Positions 1 to 6,462 of a stretch of DNA of 6,462 nt are shown one piece after another. The notes beneath the pieces were generated by a model. That model had not been told where the DNA came from and searched no databases. It worked only from the letters and a program-made list of their open reading frames with translations. The stretch is from assembly GCA_051877895.1 (NCBI GenBank), contig JBJEJI010000092.1, forward strand, positions 1-6,462, given 5' to 3'. The translations under genes and the position numbers were made by a program. Numbering within the stretch: position 1 is the stretch's first letter; each line of letters begins with the position of its first letter. The DNA is from UBA3775 sp051877895. Its GTDB lineage: Bacteria > Bacillota > Clostridia > Lachnospirales > Lachnospiraceae.

Positions 1-2237
1 AAGAAATTGCCCTGCAGGAAAAAGCATATAATGCCTACATGGCAAAAGCCAATGCTACCGGTTTATCCAATTCTTATCAGCGTAAGATTCAGAACGGAAC
101 CCTTCAGCTTGAGGACATCACAAACGAAACCCTAAAGGAACAGATATCCTCATATCAGGAGTATTATGAAAAAGCCCTGAAATGTTCTGATTCCGTCCGG
201 GAACTGAAAACCAGTCTGTCTGAACTGGAGCAGCAGAAATTTAACAATCTGCAGTCTGAATTCGAATCCTACCTCTCTACCATTACGGCTTACGGAAATA
301 TTCTTGATGAGAGAATCAGCCGTGCTGTGGAACAGGGGTATTTTGTTTCCGGGAATTATTACACCCAGCTCATCAGTTATGAGAAGCAGGAGCTTGCCAG
401 ACTGCAGTCCGAATATGCAAAATTAAACGAAGCTTTCAACCAGTCTGTAGCATCCGGTGCAGTGGAAAAGGGTTCCGAAGCATGGAATACCATGTATCAG
501 AGCATTCTGGATGTTCAGAAATCCATTGAAGAATCCACCACCGCCTTGGTGGAATACAACAATAAAATCCGCGACCTTGACTGGGAAATTTTTGACTACA
601 TTCTGGAGCGGATTGACAAAATAAATGATGAAGCGGACTTTATGATTGATATACTGTCCGACAGACAGCTTCATGATGACAGCGGCAATCTTTCCGGATT
701 TGGTCTTACGACTGCTTCCCTTACTCTTTCCAAGCTGAGTACTTATACACAGATGGCAAAAGAATACGGTGAGGAAATAAAACAACTGGATGCAGACCTT
801 GCCAATGACCCCAACAGTAAAACCCTTTTAGAGCGCAGAGAGAAGCTGATTGAATTACAGCAGGAAGCCATTCAAAATGCCCGGAGCGAAAAGGACAGCA
901 TAAAATCACTGGTCAAGGAAGGCATCCAAATCCATTTGGATGCACTAAACGAATTAATTGATAAATATAAGAACAGTCTGGATGCAGCCAAAGATTTATA
1001 TGAATACCGGAACAACATCTCTGAGCAGACTGCCGAAATAAGCAGACTGCAAAAGATTTTACTGGCATACGAGGGCGATGATTCCGAATCCATGCGTAAA
1101 ACCAGACAGGAATATGAAGCACAGCTGGAAGAAGCCAGGAAGCACTTAAAGGAAACAGAATGGGATAAATACATATCCGAAACCGAAACGCTCTTAGATA
1201 CTCTGTATACAGACTATGAGGAAATATTAAATGCAAGACTGGATGATATTGATTCATTAATTGAAAATGTCTGTCTTGCAGTGGATGAAAATTCAGCGGA
1301 GATTCAAAACACCCTGTTTGAAACTGCGGAAAGTCTGGGATATGAAATCAGTGCAGCACTGACGTCCGTTTATGGTTCAGGTAATGTAGGTACTACGTTC
1401 CGACCATATTTTGATGGGGTTATCTCTGCCATCAATGCCATAAAAGCCCTTGTAGAGAATATGAGCAGTTCCGGCGAAGATACAAAAATCACAGCCGCAG
1501 GAACATCCGCAACCGCCACAGCCGCCGCAACAGGAGCTGCATCAGGTTCTGCCGCATCCGGATCAGGAAAAACAAGTGCTTCTGCCTCTTCTGCGGCAAA
1601 GGCAGGACCCCAGGGTGACGGGAAAGCGGACAAGGGTGACCGGGTAACCTTTGACAACGGAAAATATTATGAAGATTCCTACGGTAACGGACGCAGCGGC
1701 TCCTACCACATAGGCGAACAGGTTTATATTACCGCCGTAAATTCCAAGGGTACCTACCCTTATCATATTTCCAAGGGTGCCTCTCTCGGTTCTGATGATC
1801 TGGGCTGGGTAAAGCTGAGCCAGTTAAAGGGCTATCGGACAGGCAGCAGGCGGATTCCACAGAACCAGTGGGCATGGACCCAGGAGGACGGCACAGAAAT
1901 CACATACCGTGCGGCAGATGGTGCCATGCTGGTACCTTTAGGGGAAAATGACATGGTATTCACCAGTGAAATGTCCCGAAATCTCTGGAAACTGGCACAG
2001 GGTAATTTACCAAATGGGATGATTCATGCAAATTATCAGGCTCCTGACATAACAGTCAGCAGAGTGGGTGGAACCGTCAATAACCAAAACAGCATTTCCA
2101 TTACCCTGCCTAATGTTACCAACTATGAGGAATTTAAAGCCGGTCTGCAGAAGGACAAACGCTTTACCGGCTTTATACAGGAAGTAACCCTGGGGCAGGC
2201 TCTGGGAAGAAACAGCTTGAACAGAAACAAATATTAA
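1..2237 (+). CDS. Phage tail tape measure protein, C-terminal part (5' end outside window)
   Basis: The reading frame is open from the first complete codon at position 3, so the ATG at 39 is internal and the gene begins upstream. Tape measure proteins set the length of the phage tail tube and are released from it during DNA ejection. From about 3 to 1460 the protein is charged, Glu/Gln/Lys/Leu-rich and looks like long helices and coiled coils, including a segment beginning NSYQRKIQNGTL that I recognise from Clostridia prophage tape measures. A low-complexity Ala/Ser/Thr linker (about 1491-1604) follows. Next comes a probable SH3-like domain (about 1635-1835, from GDRVTF to GWVKLSQLKGY). The last part has the conserved GSRRIPQNQWAW and ADGAMLVPLGENDMVF motifs and an ISITLPNVTNYEEF tail. 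No peptidase or lytic domain is visible, but the N-terminal part cannot be seen. It sits directly upstream of Dit and Tal, as expected. The family call is firm; the SH3-like assignment is inferred from pattern only. Confidence 0.9.
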   Translation, partial: EIALQEKAYNAYMAKANATGLSNSYQRKIQNGTLQLEDITNETLKEQISSYQEYYEKALKCSDSVRELKTSLSELEQQKFNNLQSEFESYLSTITAYGNILDERISRAVEQGYFVSGNYYTQLISYEKQELARLQSEYAKLNEAFNQSVASGAVEKGSEAWNTMYQSILDVQKSIEESTTALVEYNNKIRDLDWEIFDYILERIDKINDEADFMIDILSDRQLHDDSGNLSGFGLTTASLTLSKLSTYTQMAKEYGEEIKQLDADLANDPNSKTLLERREKLIELQQEAIQNARSEKDSIKSLVKEGIQIHLDALNELIDKYKNSLDAAKDLYEYRNNISEQTAEISRLQKILLAYEGDDSESMRKTRQEYEAQLEEARKHLKETEWDKYISETETLLDTLYTDYEEILNARLDDIDSLIENVCLAVDENSAEIQNTLFETAESLGYEISAALTSVYGSGNVGTTFRPYFDGVISAINAIKALVENMSSSGEDTKITAAGTSATATAAATGAASGSAASGSGKTSASASSAAKAGPQGDGKADKGDRVTFDNGKYYEDSYGNGRSGSYHIGEQVYITAVNSKGTYPYHISKGASLGSDDLGWVKLSQLKGYRTGSRRIPQNQWAWTQEDGTEITYRAADGAMLVPLGENDMVFTSEMSRNLWKLAQGNLPNGMIHANYQAPDITVSRVGGTVNNQNSISITLPNVTNYEEFKAGLQKDKRFTGFIQEVTLGQALGRNSLNRNKY
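1491..1604 (+). other. Low-complexity Ala/Ser/Thr-rich linker inside the tape measure gene
   Basis: About 38 codons consist almost only of Ala, Ser, Thr and Gly, and the DNA is locally richer in GC than the surrounding gene. The segment contains short imperfect repeats (for example ASGSAASGSG). It separates the helical rod from the SH3-like C-terminal part and probably acts as a flexible hinge. The reverse-strand open frame over it is only a by-product of the GCN codons. Confidence 0.7.
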
Positions 2238-2271
2238 CAGCCATTTGAAAAAAATCTGCTTTGAAATTAAT

Positions 2272-2280
2272 AAGGAGGTG
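2272..2280 (+). promoter_or_regulatory. Strong Shine-Dalgarno sequence for the Dit gene
   Basis: AAGGAGGTG is a nine-base match to the complement of the 16S rRNA 3' end. It lies ten bases before the ATG at 2291, a normal spacing for this type of site. It decides the start: the in-frame TTG at 2261 lies upstream of this site and would put the site inside the gene. I see no comparable site before that TTG. Confidence 0.85.
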
Positions 2281-2290
2281 CTTAGAAGAA

Positions 2291-3091
2291 ATGAAAGATT
2301 TTATTTTTGACGGTGAAAAATTGTCTGATTACGGCTATGTGGTATGCTCTGTGGGTTCTGCCGTGGGATTGGAAACCGCCGCAATCTCGGAAATGAGCGT
2401 TACCGAAATCAAATCGCCTCTTTCGGAGCGGTCCCATATAGCCGCAGCTTCATACGATACGAACCTGTCAAGCACAATACAAATTATGAAAACACCATGT
2501 GGCAGTGAGAAAGTGAGCCCTGTTACAAATGAAGACCTGTCCGCACTGACCCGTTGGCTGTGCCGAAAGGAATATAAGTGGTTTTCCCCCATCGGTGAAA
2601 ATGCCGCAGATACAGTTTATCATCAGGTACGCTTTCAGGTCAGACAGCTTCTGCTGGCAGACAGGCGTATAGGACTGGAGCTGGATATCATATCCAATGC
2701 TCCCTTCGGCTATACAGAGAAAAAGGAGGTTCTGCTGTCCTACCATGAAAATGGGAATTCCCTTACCTTAGACAGTGACGAAGAGGGGTATATCTACCCC
2801 GATGCTGTCATTACAATTAACGAAGACGGTAATCTTCTCATTACCAATGCCTACGAAAACCGGATTACAAGAATCAATAACTGCAAATCCGGGGAGGTGC
2901 TGACCTTTACCGGCGGAGATACCCTGCAGCTTGTAAGCAGCAGGGAGGGTCATGATCTCAGTGCAGACTTTAACTACAATTTTATCCGTTTATGCAGCCG
3001 GTATAAGGACTCCGTCAATACCTTTACAACCAGCATTGACTGCCATATCCGGCTGAAATACAGGGAAATCAGAAAGGCAGGGTTGTCATGA
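2291..3091 (+). CDS. dit: Distal tail protein (Dit), siphovirus type
   Basis: This 266-residue protein matches the usual size of the shorter Dit proteins of Gram-positive siphophages. Dit forms a hexameric ring at the end of the tail tube and joins the tube to the tip protein. The N-terminus MKDFIFDGEKLSDYGYVV is typical of the family as I know it. The first ~130 residues should be the ring-forming domain, including the conserved-looking LTRWLCRKEYKWF stretch. The rest, from about LLSYHENGNS, should be the second, galectin-like beta domain (family knowledge, not shown directly). No signal peptide or membrane segment is visible. An in-frame TTG at 2261 would add ten residues (MKLIRRCLEE), but the strong ribosome binding site favours the ATG at 2291. 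The stop overlaps the next gene's start as ATGA. The gene lies between tape measure and Tal, the canonical position. Confidence 0.88.
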   Translation: MKDFIFDGEKLSDYGYVVCSVGSAVGLETAAISEMSVTEIKSPLSERSHIAAASYDTNLSSTIQIMKTPCGSEKVSPVTNEDLSALTRWLCRKEYKWFSPIGENAADTVYHQVRFQVRQLLLADRRIGLELDIISNAPFGYTEKKEVLLSYHENGNSLTLDSDEEGYIYPDAVITINEDGNLLITNAYENRITRINNCKSGEVLTFTGGDTLQLVSSREGHDLSADFNYNFIRLCSRYKDSVNTFTTSIDCHIRLKYREIRKAGLS

Positions 3092-6000
3092 TTCGTTTTG
3101 AACAAGATATATTGTACCATCCGGAACTGCCGTCCATTATCCTTTCAACCAGATACCATAAGCATTTAGGAAGAATTGAAACGGTTGATACCGACAGCCT
3201 GCATGCCGATTTTAACATGAATGCGGCACAGGAAATATCCTTTGATGTTTATAAACAGCTGGGAGAAAATAAATGTGCATTATGGGACCGGATTGTGGAT
3301 TTCAAGTATATTTATGTTCCGGAATATCAGGAATATTATGAAATAAAGGTTACCGTTGACGAAGATGATAAAACCATCAAGCACGTTGTGGGAACCTCTG
3401 CCTGTGAAGCAGAACTTTCTGCCAGAAAGATAACCCTGGAGTGCAATACGGAATCGGATATTATAAGGGAGGATTATGTCCCTACCGTACTTTATAACAG
3501 CGAAAACCATAAGGTCTCTCTCCTGCACCGTATTCTTTCGGATAAATGTCCCGATTATACCATATCCCATGTTGACAGCTCCATCGCCGGACTGCAGAGA
3601 AGTTTTTCCGCAGAGGATACCGACATTTATTCCTTCCTGACAGGTACGGTTGCAGAGGAGCTGGAATGTCTGTTTGTTTTCGATTCGGTAAGCAGAAGCA
3701 TTTCCGCCTATGATTTAAAATATGTCTGCAACGAATGCAGATACCGGGGAGAACAGGCTGAGGCTTGTCCTGTGTGCGGCAATACACAGTATCTGTCCTA
3801 CGGAGAAAATACCGGCGTATATATTTCGGCAGAAAATTATGCAGAGTCCCTGACTTTGGAGGGAGATGCAGACAATGTATTTAACTGCCTGAAAATCGAA
3901 GGCGGGGATGACCTTATGACCGCCACTGTTGCCAATATCAATCCCAACGGCAGCAGCTATGTATATCATTTTTCTCAATTCATGCAGGAGGATATGCCTG
4001 AGGAACTGGTACAGAAACTAAAGGATTATTATTCCTTATATGAAGAATTATCCGGAGACTATGCCTCGTATACGGAAAAGGTATACGAGGCCGTCAGCAG
4101 GGAGCTGTATCTGACCGATGAAATGATGCCGGAGATTATCATTCCCGAAACAACTGCAACAGAGCAGTTAAACAATCTTTTCCAATCATTGTCCCGGATT
4201 GCGGTTGCCAATATTACCACACTTTCTCTCTCCTCAGCCAATCTGGCTGTAGAGGGCATGGCAAAGGTACTGGTTGACAGCCGTTATGAGGTTACGGTCA
4301 GTGAAACTGCTTTGTCGGATTTGCAGCAATCAGGCACCTGTAAAACATGGACGGGAAAATTCACCGTAACCAATCAATCCAACGAAGAAGACATTGCTGC
4401 AGGAACCGATTTTTGCGAGATTGCAATCGTCGGAAATGACTATGAAGAATACTTACTGCAAAAAATCCGGAAGAAACTGGGAAATGAGGATTCTGCCTTT
4501 ACAACCGTTTTTGAAATTCAGGACCTTGAAGCTTTTCAAACGGAATTAAAGAAATATTCCTTGAATCGTTTGAAGTCCTTTGAATCAAGCTATCAGACCT
4601 GCCTTGAGGTACTGATTGAAAATGGCGTAACCAATACCAATTCCACCTTTTATGATGCGGATTTGTACAACACTCTGTATGTTCCGTATTATAACCGGAT
4701 TCTTGCCATCGAATCCGAGCTGAAAGTACGGGAGCAGGCAATTAAAGAGGTACAGAATATCAGAGCCTCTTATGAAAGTCTGCGGAAGGACATCCGAAAC
4801 AGGCTGAATTTACAGGCATACATAGGAGAAACCTTATGGACAGTCTTTTCCCATTATCTGAGAGAGGATGTTTATTCCAACGGAAACTACATTTCCGAAG
4901 GGTTATCAGATGCCGAATTAATAAATAGTGCAAAAGAATTATATGCAGCCGGTTTAAGGGAAGTTATGAAGGCCGGTACGCTGCAGCTTTCTTTATCTTC
5001 CACGCTCAATAACCTGTTAAGCACTGAGGAATTTGCCCCCTTTAAGGATAAAATCCGGTTATCGAACTGGATTCATACCCGGGTGGATGATACGGTTTAT
5101 AAACAACGCCTGATTTCCATAGGGCTTGATTACGGCAATCCCGGACAAATCAGTGTTACCTTTTCCAATGTAACAAAAATTCAGACTCCGGTGTCGGATG
5201 TAGAATCCATTCTGTCCTCCGCAAAATCCGTTTCCTTATCCTATGATACCGTTACCCATCAGGCCTCAAGAGGGGACACCGCCCAATTAACCATTGAAGA
5301 ATACCGGAATGTAGGCTTGAATTCTGCCCTGTACAATATTGTAAACACGGAAACACAGGACGTTAAGCTGGACGGACACGGTATTTCCTGCAGACAATAT
5401 GACGACGTTATGGATGATTTCAGCGATGAACAGCTGCGAATCATCAACAATACCATTGCATTTACAAAGGATAACTGGAAAACCGTATCTGCCGCTTTGG
5501 GTAAGCTAAAATACAAACTCAATAATAAAGAGTATGAAGATTACGGCTTAAACGCAGACCATGTAATCGCAGGCAAGGTCATTTCCGGTGAAATTTATTC
5601 CGGTAATTATGAAACCGATACAGACGGAAAGCTGACACAGGGAACCTACTTTGATTTAATTAATGGGGATTTTGGTCTTGCCGATGGGAAAATCGTGTAT
5701 GATGCCGAAAACCAAAAATTAATTATTACAGGCGTGGAAATGGACTGGAATACAACCAATACACCCGAAGTTACCGTAGAGGATGTGACAGGACTTTCCG
5801 ATACCCTTACCTCCGAAATCAACAGTGCCGTCAGGATTTCCCAGGAAAAGGTTGAAACCACCGTCAGCAAAACCTACACCACGAAGGAAGAAAACAGTGC
5901 CAATATCAGAAACGTAGTTACGGAATATGCACTTTCCGAAAGTGCTTCTGACGCCCCTGAAACAGGCTGGAGCAGCACAGCTCCACAGTGGACGGACGGA

Positions 6001-6402
6001 TGGTATCTGTGGCAGCGTACTGTTATTACCTACGGAAACGGCAGTACCGGTACAACGGAGCCTGTCAATATCAGCGGTGCACAAGGGCAGACCGGGGAAG
6101 CTGCAACCACTTTAAGGATTGATTCTTCCCGGGGAACGGTATTCAAAAATAACCGGGTCTCCACTGTATTAAGTGCCGTTATTTATAAAGGATCCGAAAG
6201 AATAACCGATATTACAGCACTGAAAAAAGAATACGGCAGCAGTGCATATCTTGAATGGCAGTGGCAGCATATTGGGGAGGATGCCTTTCATACAATACTG
6301 TCTACTGACAGCAGAATCGGCGGGGACGGCTTTACCTTTACATTGTCACCGGATGATGTAGATACCAAGGTAGTGTTCATGTGCCGGTTAATCACAGAAT
6401 AA
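3088..6402 (+). CDS. tal: Tail-associated hub/spike protein (Tal-like) with zinc ribbon and C-terminal receptor-binding-like region
   Basis: This 1104-residue protein closes the tail tube below Dit and carries the tip that probably contacts the host. Residues 1 to about 300 look like the Tal hub fold. This part holds four cysteines, C214, C217, C227 and C230, in a CxxC-x9-CxxC zinc-ribbon pattern. A helical, partly coiled-coil region spans about 308-335 and 486-584. Hub-like sequence (DKIRLSNWIHTRV, SIGLDYGNPGQISVTFSN) follows at about 630-695. Residues 779-797 (SDEQLRIINNTIAFTKDNW) and the AGKVISGEIYSG stretch are familiar from Clostridia prophage tip proteins. A Trp-rich unit lies at about 958-985, a three-triplet collagen-like stretch at 997-1005, and an Ig-like C-terminal domain at about 1007-1104. 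No endopeptidase or glycosidase active site is recognisable, so enzyme activity cannot be claimed. The start overlaps the Dit stop by four bases and has only a weak AAAGG site at 3073-3077, which suggests coupling to Dit translation. The TAA stop is followed in frame by TAG three codons later. Confidence 0.85.
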   Translation: MIRFEQDILYHPELPSIILSTRYHKHLGRIETVDTDSLHADFNMNAAQEISFDVYKQLGENKCALWDRIVDFKYIYVPEYQEYYEIKVTVDEDDKTIKHVVGTSACEAELSARKITLECNTESDIIREDYVPTVLYNSENHKVSLLHRILSDKCPDYTISHVDSSIAGLQRSFSAEDTDIYSFLTGTVAEELECLFVFDSVSRSISAYDLKYVCNECRYRGEQAEACPVCGNTQYLSYGENTGVYISAENYAESLTLEGDADNVFNCLKIEGGDDLMTATVANINPNGSSYVYHFSQFMQEDMPEELVQKLKDYYSLYEELSGDYASYTEKVYEAVSRELYLTDEMMPEIIIPETTATEQLNNLFQSLSRIAVANITTLSLSSANLAVEGMAKVLVDSRYEVTVSETALSDLQQSGTCKTWTGKFTVTNQSNEEDIAAGTDFCEIAIVGNDYEEYLLQKIRKKLGNEDSAFTTVFEIQDLEAFQTELKKYSLNRLKSFESSYQTCLEVLIENGVTNTNSTFYDADLYNTLYVPYYNRILAIESELKVREQAIKEVQNIRASYESLRKDIRNRLNLQAYIGETLWTVFSHYLREDVYSNGNYISEGLSDAELINSAKELYAAGLREVMKAGTLQLSLSSTLNNLLSTEEFAPFKDKIRLSNWIHTRVDDTVYKQRLISIGLDYGNPGQISVTFSNVTKIQTPVSDVESILSSAKSVSLSYDTVTHQASRGDTAQLTIEEYRNVGLNSALYNIVNTETQDVKLDGHGISCRQYDDVMDDFSDEQLRIINNTIAFTKDNWKTVSAALGKLKYKLNNKEYEDYGLNADHVIAGKVISGEIYSGNYETDTDGKLTQGTYFDLINGDFGLADGKIVYDAENQKLIITGVEMDWNTTNTPEVTVEDVTGLSDTLTSEINSAVRISQEKVETTVSKTYTTKEENSANIRNVVTEYALSESASDAPETGWSSTAPQWTDGWYLWQRTVITYGNGSTGTTEPVNISGAQGQTGEAATTLRIDSSRGTVFKNNRVSTVLSAVIYKGSERITDITALKKEYGSSAYLEWQWQHIGEDAFHTILSTDSRIGGDGFTFTLSPDDVDTKVVFMCRLITE
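4063..4091. repeat. Perfect 11-bp inverted repeat with 7-base loop inside tal
   Basis: GCCTCGTATAC (4063-4073) is the exact reverse complement of GTATACGAGGC (4081-4091), with GGAAAAG between them. In mRNA this would form a stable hairpin. No T-run follows, so it is not a standard intrinsic terminator. It encodes the A-S-Y-T-E-K-V-Y-E-A part of the helical segment near residues 326-335. The structure is certain from the sequence; any function is unknown. Confidence 0.8.
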
Positions 6403-6414
6403 AATAGATAGGTA

Positions 6415-6444
6415 ATTGCGAAACTCGCTAAGCTCGTTCGCAAT
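6415..6444. repeat. Inverted repeat in the non-coding gap after tal
   Basis: ATTGCGAA (6415-6422) pairs exactly with TTCGCAAT (6437-6444) around a 14-base loop that contains CTCG twice. It begins 12 bases after the tal stop. No T-run follows (the next bases are CTTGAACTTA), so a typical intrinsic terminator is unlikely. It may be an RNA hairpin that protects or separates parts of the tail operon mRNA, or a DNA-level palindromic element. Confidence 0.6.
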
Positions 6445-6457
6445 CTTGAACTTAAAC

Positions 6458-6462
6458 AAGGA
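6458..6462 (+). promoter_or_regulatory. Possible start of a Shine-Dalgarno site for the next tail gene
   Basis: The window ends in AAGGA after an AT-rich stretch. This would fit the first bases of an AAGGAGG-type site for a gene starting just outside. The following bases are not visible, so this is a weak call based on position and partial match only. Confidence 0.3.

Noticed and set aside
2245..2273. Possible promoter upstream of dit: TTGAAA, 17 bases, TAATAA.
   Set aside because: The -10 candidate matches the consensus at only three of six positions, and transcription would start within the ribosome binding site. An operon transcript from upstream is simpler.
2785..2800. Hairpin GGGGTA-TATC-TACCCC inside dit.
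   Set aside because: A 6-bp stem is expected by chance about once or more in a window of this size; no terminator T-run follows.
5413..5445. Inverted repeat GATGATT...AATCATC inside tal.
   Set aside because: Only 7 bp with a 19-base loop, which is within chance expectation for this length of sequence.
5719..6084. Minus-strand 121-codon open frame opposite tal, and a similar 120-codon one at 423-785 opposite the tape measure gene.
   Set aside because: Both lie opposite strongly recognised genes, and their Cys/Phe-rich products look like antisense shadows of coding sequence.
5927..6115. Plus-strand 62-codon open frame overlapping the end of tal.
   Set aside because: It lies wholly inside tal in another frame, has no ribosome binding site that I can see, and its product has no recognisable pattern.
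6076..6444. Idea that the tal 3' end plus the nearby hairpin is the variable region of a diversity-generating retroelement.
   Set aside because: The C-terminus looks Ig-like rather than C-type lectin, the hairpin loop is much longer than in known examples, and no template repeat or reverse transcriptase is in the window. A search of the flanks for a reverse transcriptase would decide.

Overview
The window is part of the tail-tip module of a siphovirus-type phage or prophage from a Gram-positive host. The sequence is most like prophages of gut Clostridia (Lachnospiraceae and relatives). This rests on moderate GC content by eye, a near-perfect AAGGAGGTG ribosome binding site, all genes on one strand, and protein signatures that I recognise from memory as characteristic of those prophages. 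No database search was possible. No integrase, lysis, capsid or host gene is in the window, so an active phage, a defective prophage and a tail-like bacteriocin cannot be told apart.

The layout is the canonical order tape measure protein, distal tail protein (Dit), tail-associated hub/fibre protein (Tal). Positions 1-2237 hold the C-terminal part of the tape measure protein; its start lies upstream of the window. It is a long helical, coiled-coil-like region, then an Ala/Ser/Thr-rich linker, a probable SH3-like domain and a conserved C-terminal segment. A 53-base gap follows with a strong ribosome binding site. Dit runs from 2291 to 3091; an upstream in-frame TTG at 2261 is not the likely start. 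Tal (3088-6402, 1104 aa) overlaps Dit by the four bases ATGA, which suggests translational coupling. Tal has a hub domain carrying a four-cysteine zinc-ribbon motif, a helical insertion, a linker and baseplate-like middle, and a C-terminal tip with a Trp-rich repeat unit, a very short collagen-like stretch and an Ig-like terminal domain.

Together the three proteins form the distal end of the tail. The tape measure sets tail length and passes down the tube. Dit forms the ring joining the tube to the tip. Tal closes the tube and carries the probable host-contact region.

The last 60 bases (6403-6462) are non-coding. They hold an 8-bp inverted repeat and end in what may be the start of the ribosome binding site of the next tail gene. 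I see no clearly new system here. The most unusual DNA-level signal is an 11-bp perfect inverted repeat with a 7-base loop inside tal at 4063-4091.
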